Assembly (NCBI RefSeq): GCF_001898325.1
Contig: NZ_MKTR01000012.1
Span: 26,356-90,355, forward strand
Length of the DNA stretch: 64,000 nt
From: Microbacterium sp. 67-17
GTDB lineage: Bacteria > Actinomycetota > Actinomycetes > Actinomycetales > Microbacteriaceae
Direction: 5' to 3'
Each line of letters starts with the position of its first letter. The stretch's first letter is position 1. Both the position numbers and the translations under genes were made by a program. The notes beneath the pieces are model-generated. The model was not told where the DNA came from, made no database searches, and saw only the letters and a program-made list of their open reading frames with translations. This document shows positions 53,139-61,600 of this stretch, in pieces.

Positions 53139-54161
53139 CTAGACCCGCCCGATCGGCCCCGAGGATGCGCGCGGAACGAAGGTGGGCGCGATCGTGCCGA
53201 TCGCTTCACCCGCGGATGCGCCCGCCGTGTCGTCCAGCAACAGCGCTACGCATCGGCGCCCGAGCTCGGTGAAATCCTGCCGCACGGTGGTCAGCGGTGG
53301 CCAGAAGTGCGCTGCTTCGGGGATGTCGTCGAAGCCCACGATGCTGATGTCGCGCGGCACCGACAAGCCTTCGTCACGCACGGCGTGAAGAAGTCCCAGC
53401 GCCATCTGGTCGTTCGAAGCGAAGACCGCCGTGAAGTCGCGCACCCGCAGCAGCTCGCGACCCGCGTGGTAGCCGAACTCGGCGGTCCAGTCGCCCAGGA
53501 TCGGTGCCGTCATTGGCAGGTCATGCGCGTCCATCTCGTCGAGGAATCCGCGCATGCGGGCCTCCGCTTCGATCCAGTCCTGGGGGCCCGCGATGTGGTA
53601 AATCTGCCGGTGTCCGAGCTCGATGAGGTGGCGGGTCGCCATCCTGGCACCCGCGATCTGATCGACCGAGAGGGTGTGTTCGGGACCGAGGACCGCCGAT
53701 TGCAGCGTCACGTAGGGCACATCGATCCGCTGTGAAGCCAGGGCGCGAAAGACCCGCATTTGCGGGGCGATGACCACGAGTCCCTCGATCGACTGAGCGC
53801 TCAGATGCGCAATGCCGTCTGTGATCGAGTCCGGATCGGCGGCATCGATGTTGGCGGTCGAGACCCAGTACCCGCGCTCGCGCGCAGCCTCCTCGATCGC
53901 CGCGATGCTCGAAGCCGGCCCGTATTGCGTCGAAGAGGCAGCGAGGATGCCGATCGTCTGCGAGCGACTGGTCACGAGCATGCGAGCTGCCCGGTTGGGG
54001 GTGTAGCGCAACTCGTTCATGACCTGCACCACGCGCGCCCGCGTCTCGGGCCGGATGCTCGGATGGTCGTTGAGAACGCGCGAGACCGTCTGATGAGAGA
54101 CGCCGGCCAACCGTGCAACGTCTCGGATGCTCGGCGGTCGTCCGCCGGTGCCCTCGCTCAT
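53139..54161 (-). CDS. LacI-family repressor of the sugar operon
   Basis: The 340-residue regulator has the LacI helix-turn-helix PSIRDVARLAGVSHQTVSRVL, hinge YTPNRAARMLVTSRSQTIG, and a sensor domain with VFASNDQMALGLLHAVRDEG and SIVGFDDIPEAAHFWPPLTTV. The ATG at 54161 follows GGGAGG by about six bases. A more upstream ATG at 54224 has no support. It lies 162 bases upstream of the aldolase-like gene in the same direction. Palindromic and half-site TGTGAC/GTCACA motifs occur both before that gene and in its own upstream region, suggesting control of the importer and self-repression. Confidence 0.92.
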   Translation of the reverse strand: MSEGTGGRPPSIRDVARLAGVSHQTVSRVLNDHPSIRPETRARVVQVMNELRYTPNRAARMLVTSRSQTIGILAASSTQYGPASSIAAIEEAARERGYWVSTANIDAADPDSITDGIAHLSAQSIEGLVVIAPQMRVFRALASQRIDVPYVTLQSAVLGPEHTLSVDQIAGARMATRHLIELGHRQIYHIAGPQDWIEAEARMRGFLDEMDAHDLPMTAPILGDWTAEFGYHAGRELLRVRDFTAVFASNDQMALGLLHAVRDEGLSVPRDISIVGFDDIPEAAHFWPPLTTVRQDFTELGRRCVALLLDDTAGASAGEAIGTIAPTFVPRASSGPIGRV

Positions 54162-54182
54162 CGAACGCCTCCCGTGAGCACG

Positions 54183-54310
54183 GTCACATCGCAGTGTGCC
54201 GGGATTCCGTGCCCCTTCGCTCATGATAGCGGCGCGCCGGATGTGACAGTCACATTTAGGCCCCGGGAATTACTCGTCGCCGCGTCGGCGCCTGTCACAT
54301 CCGTCACATT
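54183..54310. promoter_or_regulatory. Cluster of GTCACA/TGTGAC sites upstream of the LacI gene
   Basis: The 207-base gap between LacI and the divergent gene holds at least four sites. These are GTCACAT at 54183-54189, the palindrome ATGTGACAGTCACAT at 54241-54255, and GTCACAT/GTCACATT at about 54294-54300 and 54303-54310. The half-sites match the operator upstream of the sugar operon, so this is likely an autoregulatory region. Confidence 0.6.
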
Positions 54311-54356
54311 GCCCGCGGCGCATGTGTATAGCTGCCCCTGGCACGAGACCGGCCGA

Positions 54357-54362
54357 TACTCT
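54357..54362 (+). promoter_or_regulatory. -10 element of a leaderless promoter (gene at 54369)
   Basis: TACTCT is followed by GTCCCC and the GTG at 54369, a six-base gap consistent with a leaderless mRNA. Confidence 0.45.
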
Positions 54363-54368
54363 GTCCCC

Positions 54369-54941
54369 GTGGCGGACTTCCTGCGATTTCTCCCGCTCAG
54401 TGGCCGATCACGTCAGGACGAGGGCCTCGTCTCCAGCGATCGGCGCCCAGAGCTGGACGCGCTGCTGTCGAGCCTGGCGACGCTCACCGACGCGGACAAG
54501 ACCTGGGCAGCCTTCGCGGTGGACGCGGGACTCGCGGGTCCCTGGCGTGAATCGGATCGAACGGTTGCAGGCTTCCGGGCTGCCGTTCTCGCACGTCGAC
54601 GCGGCATCCGTGTGCTGTCTCGAGCGCTCGCTGCAGCGCTCCGGATCGCGGGCGACCTCGGTCTCGATCTGGTCGTGGACCCGATGACCGCTGGTGCTGT
54701 CGCCTTGTACGCACAGGGCGCCGGTCAGTTCGAACGTCGAGCAGTCGTGGCCGGACACACGATTCGCGCTACGGATGCGGACTGGGCGTTCGGCAGCGGC
54801 CCCGTGCTCGAGGGCACCGCACTGCAGATCGCGGGTTTTCTGCTCGGTGTCACTGACGATCCGCCCCGTCCTCCGACCGCAGCGTCGGAGGTGCCTCCCG
54901 CAGCCTCGGAACCGCCGGAACTGACAGACCCGCCCGAATAG
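54369..54941 (+). CDS. Unknown protein with a maleylpyruvate-isomerase-like C-terminal segment
   Basis: The 190-residue protein starts MADFLRFLPLSGRSRQDEG and has a helical N-terminal half (about 25-105). Residues 130-162, HTIRATDADWAFGSGPVLEG and on to FLLGV, resemble the C-terminal substrate domain of the maleylpyruvate isomerase/mycothiol-dependent family, but the metal-binding N-terminal domain of that family is not evident. A Pro/Glu-rich tail ends the chain. The GTG start is preferred over upstream codons because of a -10 six bases before it. It is nine bases upstream of the mannosyltransferase gene, which has its own leaderless promoter. Function is not known. Confidence 0.65.
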   Translation: MADFLRFLPLSGRSRQDEGLVSSDRRPELDALLSSLATLTDADKTWAAFAVDAGLAGPWRESDRTVAGFRAAVLARRRGIRVLSRALAAALRIAGDLGLDLVVDPMTAGAVALYAQGAGQFERRAVVAGHTIRATDADWAFGSGPVLEGTALQIAGFLLGVTDDPPRPPTAASEVPPAASEPPELTDPPE

Positions 54942-54944
54942 GCT
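54939..54944 (+). promoter_or_regulatory. -10 element of a leaderless mannosyltransferase promoter
   Basis: TAGGCT overlaps the stop codon of the upstream gene and is followed by GTCACC and the GTG at 54951. Confidence 0.5.
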
Positions 54945-54950
54945 GTCACC

Positions 54951-56522
54951 GTGACCACCATCGTCGACAGCCCTGCGCGTGCGACGGTGTACGACCGTGT
55001 CAGCGCCCGGATCGCCGTTTCCCCGCGACTTCAGATCGCGGTGCCGGCGGTCGTGACGGCGGTTGCCGGCATCCTGCGCTTTTGGAACCTCGGGCATCCG
55101 CACGAACTGGTCTTCGACGAGACCTATTACGTGAAGGATGCCTGGTCGCAGTGGAACCTGGGCTTTGCCGCGAAGTGGCCCGATGAGGCCGACTCACGCT
55201 TTGCGGCCGGCGAGACCGACATCTTCCTCGACGCAGGAAGTTACGTCGTCCACCCGCCGCTGGGGAAGTTCCTCATCGGCGCCGGGATGGCGTTGTTCGG
55301 CGCCGAATCGTCGGTCGGCTGGCGCTTTGCCACGGCACTGTTCGGGACTCTCGCCGTGCTGCTGCTCTACGTCGTTGCTCTCACCCTCACCCGGTCGATC
55401 GGTGTGGCAACGGCAGCGGCGGGGCTGATGGCCATCGACGGCCTGGCGATCGTTATGAGCCGTGTGGCGTTGCTCGACACCTTCGTCATGTTCTTCACCC
55501 TGCTGGCGTTCTGGTTCGTGCTGCTGGACCGGCGATGGCTCCGCGAGCGGGAATGGCCGCGCCGAACGGCACCTGGACGCTGGGGATCGGATTCTCGCTG
55601 GGGTCCGGTGTTCTGGGCGAGGCCGTGGGTTGTCGCGGCGGGGCTTGCCGCGGGAGCCGCAACAGCCGTGAAGTGGTCGGGCCTGTACGTTCTCGCCGGG
55701 ATCGGCATCTACCTCGTCGTCATCGACGCCCTGGAGCGCCGCCGACGTGGCGTGGAGTTCTGGCCCGCTGATGCCGCGGTGCGCCAAGGACCGGTGACCT
55801 TCGTGTTGCTCGTGCCGCCGGCGCTCCTTCTTTATCTCGCGACGTGGACGGGGTGGCTTCTCACCGACGGCGGATACGACAGGCACACGGTCGACGGCGC
55901 GCCGGCCACCGGCTTCTGGTCGTGGGTGCCAGTGTCTCTCCAGAATCTGTGGACCTACCACCAGTCGATGTACGGCTTCCACGTCGGCCTGTCGGCGAGC
56001 CACAGCTACGCGAGCCCCGCGTGGCAGTGGCCGCTCCTGGTCAGACCGACCTCGATGTTCTACCACAGCGATGCTCTCGGCGAGGCTGGCTGCACGGCGG
56101 CCTCGGGATGCGTTCAGAACATCTACTCGATGCCGAATCCGCTCGTGTGGTACGCCGCCGTCGCGGCTACCGTCTACCTCGTCATCAGGTTCATACGACG
56201 CCGGGACCTCGTCTCGGGCTTTGTCCTGACCGGCGTCGCCCTCACCTGGGTGCCGTGGCTGCTGTACCCAGAGCGCACGGTCTTCCAGTTCTACACGGTC
56301 GTGATACTGCCGTTCATGCTCCTGGCCCTAGCCATCGCGCTGCGCGATCTCGCCCATCCCGCGGGAGCCAGTCCCGACAGGCGCGTGACGGGCCAGCGGG
56401 TGGTAGCCGTCTTCCTGATCGTGGCGGTGGTGCTCTCAGCGTTCTGGTACCCGATCCTCACCGCGACGAGCGTGCCCTACGACTTCTGGCGACTCCACAA
56501 CTGGTCGCCCACCTGGATCTGA
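54951..56522 (+). CDS. pmt: Polyprenol-phosphate-mannose--protein mannosyltransferase
   Basis: The 523-residue glycosyltransferase (GT39) O-mannosylates secreted proteins using polyprenyl-phosphomannose at the outer face of the membrane. The catalytic acidic pair is in HELVFDETYYVKDAWS (Asp-Glu), with HPPLGKFLIGAGM in the next external loop. About ten spans follow and the conserved KWSGLY segment is present. The length and order match the M. tuberculosis Rv1002c type. The GTG start has a leaderless -10. It is convergent with the aldo/keto reductase, ten bases apart. Likely targets include lipoproteins and exported proteins encoded elsewhere. Confidence 0.94.
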   Translation: MTTIVDSPARATVYDRVSARIAVSPRLQIAVPAVVTAVAGILRFWNLGHPHELVFDETYYVKDAWSQWNLGFAAKWPDEADSRFAAGETDIFLDAGSYVVHPPLGKFLIGAGMALFGAESSVGWRFATALFGTLAVLLLYVVALTLTRSIGVATAAAGLMAIDGLAIVMSRVALLDTFVMFFTLLAFWFVLLDRRWLREREWPRRTAPGRWGSDSRWGPVFWARPWVVAAGLAAGAATAVKWSGLYVLAGIGIYLVVIDALERRRRGVEFWPADAAVRQGPVTFVLLVPPALLLYLATWTGWLLTDGGYDRHTVDGAPATGFWSWVPVSLQNLWTYHQSMYGFHVGLSASHSYASPAWQWPLLVRPTSMFYHSDALGEAGCTAASGCVQNIYSMPNPLVWYAAVAATVYLVIRFIRRRDLVSGFVLTGVALTWVPWLLYPERTVFQFYTVVILPFMLLALAIALRDLAHPAGASPDRRVTGQRVVAVFLIVAVVLSAFWYPILTATSVPYDFWRLHNWSPTWI

Positions 56523-56532
56523 CGCGTAACGC

Positions 56533-57381
<849 letters not shown>

Positions 57382-57417
57382 GGTGGATGCCTACAGCACC
57401 GGCTCAGGGGCTCGATT

Positions 57418-57423
57418 TAGGCT
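57418..57423 (+). promoter_or_regulatory. -10 element of the kinase operon promoter
   Basis: TAGGCT is followed by TGTCGC and an ATG at 57430 that opens a 27-codon reading frame, not the kinase. It is the only recognisable promoter element before the kinase gene. Confidence 0.5.
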
Positions 57424-57429
57424 TGTCGC

Positions 57430-57513
57430 ATGAATCGGGGGGCACGGCGCGCGGATCGACCGGCTCGCTGTGCCCGCGCGACGCGCATCGGCATCCGGGG
57501 GCCAGGTGCCTAG
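57430..57513 (+). CDS. Short leader ORF before the kinase gene
   Basis: The 27-residue frame MNRGARRADRPARCARATRI and on starts six bases after a TAGGCT -10, so it would be leaderless. It is very basic (nine Arg) and ends with TAG at 57511-57513, eight bases inside the kinase frame if that begins at the GTG at 57506. This geometry suits translational coupling or attenuation. No protein-level evidence exists, so it may be only a leader rather than a functional peptide. Confidence 0.4.
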   Translation: MNRGARRADRPARCARATRIGIRGPGA

Positions 57514-58615
57514 CCGGCTTCCGGCAGCGGCGCCCACGCTTGCCGGTTTCAGCTACGTGCGGCCGCTGGGGGCCGGAGGATTCGCCGACGTCTTCCTCTA
57601 TGAGCAGGACATGCCCCGTCGCGCGGTGGCGGTCAAGGTTCTGCTGGAAGACATCGTCGATGAGTCCCTCCTGCGGATGTTCGCGGCAGAAGCCGACGCG
57701 ATGGCGCACCTGTCGGCGCACCCCTCGATCCTCACGATCTACCAGGCCAGCGTCTCGCCCGATGGGCGCCCCTACATCGTCATGGAGTACTGCCCGGCAT
57801 CCTTCGCGTCGAGGTACCGGCGAGAGTCGATCCCGGTGGACGAAGTGCTTCGAACAGGGGTGAAGGTCGCATCCGCTCTCGAATCCGCCCACCGGGCGGG
57901 GCTCCTGCACCGCGACATCAAGCCGTCCAACATCCTGCTGACCGCCTACGGGATGCCCGTGTTGTCGGACTTCGGCATCGCGGCGTCGGTGTCGGCGCGG
58001 GAAGGCGTCGAGGTCTTCGCGATGAGCGTGCCCTGGAGCGCTCCCGAGATCATCGATGAGCGCACGAGCGGTTCCGTTCCCGCCGAAGTGTGGAGCCTGG
58101 GCGCCACCGTCTACTCGCTCCTGGCCGGGCGCAGCCCGTTCGAGCGACCGTCGCACAGCGACAACACGCGAGACCATTTGAAGTCCCGCATCCGTCGCGC
58201 CGCCTACACACCGATCGACCGCTCCGACGTGCCGCCAGGCCTGGAGGACGTGCTTCGTCGCGCGCTCGCGAAAAACCCGGCAGATCGTTTCTCGTCAGCC
58301 GCCGACTTCGCTCACGCCCTGCAACTCGTGCAGTACGACACCGGAATGCCGGTCACGCCGCTGGAGCTGGCCGACGCTGTTCCCCTGCCCGAACGCGAGC
58401 ATGACGCGGTTCCCGCGTTCGTGCGCCCGCGGGTGGAACACGAATCCCCCCGCCGCAAGCGTCCCCGCACGCAGCGCGCCAGCGACCGACTGCCGAGCGA
58501 TGACCTCCCCGAAGCCACTCCCCCGCGCCGGACAGCGCTGATCTGGACGGTCGTCATCGGCGGTGCGATCATCGTCGCCGGAGCTGCCGTGGCCGTCATC
58601 GTGAGCGTGGTCTGA
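57506..58615 (+). CDS. Membrane-anchored Ser/Thr protein kinase
   Basis: The kinase domain covers about residues 10-265 from GTG 57506. It has a Gly-rich loop LGAGGFADVFLYE, the ATP Lys in AVKVLLED, the catalytic loop LLHRDIKPSN, the metal motif SDFGIA, and SAPEI. A basic, proline-rich linker leads to one membrane span at the extreme C-terminus (TALIWTVVIGGAIIVAGAAVAV), with no external sensor domain. It is thus anchored but has no PASTA repeats. Starts are uncertain: GTG 57470 is the longest in-frame option and GTG 57506 has a G-rich ribosome binding site. The next gene, encoding a giant external protein, begins one base after its stop codon. Confidence 0.9.
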   Translation: MPSRLPAAAPTLAGFSYVRPLGAGGFADVFLYEQDMPRRAVAVKVLLEDIVDESLLRMFAAEADAMAHLSAHPSILTIYQASVSPDGRPYIVMEYCPASFASRYRRESIPVDEVLRTGVKVASALESAHRAGLLHRDIKPSNILLTAYGMPVLSDFGIAASVSAREGVEVFAMSVPWSAPEIIDERTSGSVPAEVWSLGATVYSLLAGRSPFERPSHSDNTRDHLKSRIRRAAYTPIDRSDVPPGLEDVLRRALAKNPADRFSSAADFAHALQLVQYDTGMPVTPLELADAVPLPEREHDAVPAFVRPRVEHESPRRKRPRTQRASDRLPSDDLPEATPPRRTALIWTVVIGGAIIVAGAAVAVIVSVV

Positions 58616-58616
58616 C

Positions 58617-61600
58617 ATGGCTCGCGCGTCAGCGACACGGAGGGGGGCTCCGACACGGCGGGGAGCGACCTCACGCTGGGTGTGGGGCGGCGCGGTCGGG
58701 ATCACCGCAGCTCTCGTGGTGGGTCTCGCGGTCGCCTGGCCCGGATACGACGCCCAGCAGACACCCCTCGACGACGGCACGATCTGGGCCCTGCAGCGCT
58801 CGGCCGGCGGACACTACGCGCGCGTCAACGCCGAACTTCTCGAACTGGACACCGTCAAGCAGATCAGCCAGCCGACCACGCTCGCACAGACGACGGATGC
58901 GGTCTGGGCGTTCGCGGCATCCGCCACCCGCGTCGCCGGCATCGACCCCGCGACTCCCCCGGATCTGAACGCCGGCGGCGCCGATGCCTTCGCCGCAACG
59001 CCCGCCGGTACGCGCTCCGTGTCCACCAGCGGAACCTCAGTGGCGTACCTCACCGAGGCCGGCGACATCTTCATCGGGGACCTCTCCCGCCCGGGGGCCG
59101 CGCGCCTGGATGTCGGCGACAAGGACGATCCGTTCACCGCAGATGCTGTGACCGTCGGCCCGGTCGGCACAGTCGCAGCATTCTCAGCCGATTCCGGTGA
59201 AGTCGTGCGCGCAGATCTCGCGAGCGGCGGCATCCTCGGCATCGACGAAGTTCCCGACGCTCCGGGCGAGGGTGCTTCACTGACCCTCGTCGGACAGCGG
59301 TGGGTGATGCTCGATGCCGACAGCGGCCGGCTCTGGATCGAGGGACTGTCTGCCCCGGTGCAGACGGCGACCCTGCCCGATGCGCGACTTGCGGCATCCA
59401 GCGACGGCGGTGACGAGGTCTTCCTCGCCGATTCGCAGGGACTCGTCGCCGTGGCCCTCGGCGATGGTGCGCAGCGGCAGGTCACCGGCGGATTCGAGGT
59501 GCGTGGAGTTCCCGCGGCGCCCCGCACGCTCGGCGGCGAGGTCTTCGCCGCGTGGCTGGGACCGACGGCCGGCACGCTGTGGTCGGAATCCACCGGCGAC
59601 TCCGCCCTGGACTACGCCGGCGCGGAGCTCGGAGCCGACCCGCTTCCCGAGTTGTTGGGCACTGACCGTCGGCTCATTCTGAACGAGACGCAGTCCGGCT
59701 GGGTCTGGACACTTCCCGCCGGCGATCTCGTGCCCTCGTCGCAGTCGTGGCAGATGGATGACCAGGTGACCGCTGCCGAGTCGGACGATGCCGTCGCGCC
59801 CGAGGTCCTCGAGCCGAAACCTCCGGTCGCCGAGAACGATGCGTTCGGCGTCCGCGCCGGACGCGCGATCGCTCTTCCGGTGCTGCTGAACGACCATGAC
59901 CCGAACGATGATGTGTTGAGCGTCGTTGCCGCATCGGTTTCAGCGTCGGCATTCGGAAAGCCGGTGACAACGGATGCCGACCAAATGCTCACCATCGACG
60001 TGCCGGCCGACGCATCGGGCACCGCCACCTTCGAGTACCGCGTGACCGACGGCACCGCCCCGGACGGCCTCACCTCGGAGTCCGCGACCGTGACTCTTTC
60101 GGTGATTCCCGCTGACGAGAACTCCGCCCCGCAGTGGTGTGGGACCGAGCGGTGCCTGGCGAACTGGCCCGATCCGGCCACGGCGCCCGGCGGTACCGTG
60201 CGCTTCCCGATTCTCGATGCTTTCGTGGATCCGGACGGTGATGCGCTGTACGTGTCGTCGGCGACAGTGGACGCGGGGCCAGGCACGGTCACCGTCGACC
60301 CGGCCGGCGTCCTGACCTACCAGCATCCTGACGCTAACGCCGAGGTCGCAACCACCGCCTCGGTCACCGTCACGGTCGCCGACAGCAGGGGCGCCCAGAC
60401 CAGCCGCGCCCTCACGATCAGCGTCGCGCCGACCCCGCGGCTGGAGGCCGATTCGTTCGCGGTCACGGCGGTGGTCGGTCGGGCTGTCACGGTGGACCTG
60501 CACGACCGCGTGCGCGGTGGAACGGGGTCGCCGACGTTGTCAGCCGTGACGGCCGCTGACGACGATTCCGGCATCGCCGTCAACGCCAGCGGCCTCTCGT
60601 TCTCGTACACTGCGCAATCCCCCGGCTCGACGGTTCTGCAGTACACGGTCCGCGACGGCGACACGGAGCAGACGGCAACCGTGCGGGTGACGGCGGTGGA
60701 ACGGGATGAGGCCGAAATTTCGGCGCCGCCTCTTGTCGCGTTCGTCCGACCTAACGAAGACACCACTGTCGATGTGCTCAGCGCCGTCTCGAACCCTGCC
60801 CATCTCGTGCTGCTGCTCAGCGACGTGCGCCCCGAGGCCGCAGAAGGCGCGTCCCTGAGCGTCGACCCCGTCGCACAGTCCACGATCCGCGCCAGCGGCA
60901 CCACTGCCGACGGCTCGCCCGGTGAGATCGGCGTCGTCCGATACACGATTTCGGACGGAACAGGCGACCCGGAAGCCGCAATCACGGGGCAGCTCACGGT
61001 GATCCTGCTGCCCGCAGCGGCGGCCGACCCGCCGATTGCGGTAGCGGATGCCGCCAGAGTGCGCGTGGGCGGACAGATCGATATCCCCGTCCTCGCCAAC
61101 GACTCCGCCCCCACGGGAGGATTGCTGGCGATCGATCCGTCGCAGGTCGTCAACGAGACGGATGCCGGGCTCGCGTTCGCCACCAGCCGCACCCTGCGCT
61201 ATCTGGCGCCAGACAGCCCCGGCGTCTACAGCGTGTCGTACACCGCCTACCGGGTCGGCTACCCGGAACTCACCGATAGCGCGCGAGTCACCATCACGGT
61301 GCTCGGCGACGAGACCAATACAGCCCCGTCGCCCGTCACGCTCGAGGGGCGAGCGCTCAGCGGCAGATCGACGACCATCGGCTTCGATTCGTTCGGGATC
61401 GATCCGGACGGCGACAGCGTCGTGCTCGACGCTGTCGTGGATCAGCCTGTCGGCGCCGACGGCTCCCCGGCCGGCACCGCCAGCGTTTCGGCTGACGGCA
61501 CAAGTCTCGTCTACACGGCGCCGCCGTCGTGGAGCGGGCAAGCGTCGTTCACGTATCGGGTCAGGGACGGGCGCGGCGCCACGGCCACAGCACTTGCCCT

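Noticed and set aside
53011-54310. TGTGAC/GTCACA sites as CRP/GlxR-type sites
   Set aside because: CRP-type sites need six bases between TGTGA and TCACA. Here the gap is four or three with a central CCGG in the best site, which fits a LacI-family operator beside a LacI gene better.
53760-54368. Upstream extension of the gene at 54369 (open frame from 53760)
   Set aside because: It would run over the LacI gene and its operator region. The -10 at 54357 and the composition support the shorter form.
57470-57505. GTG at 57470 as the kinase start
   Set aside because: It has no ribosome binding site and no -10 element at leaderless distance. GTG 57506 has a G-rich site and couples to the leader ORF. 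It cannot be excluded.
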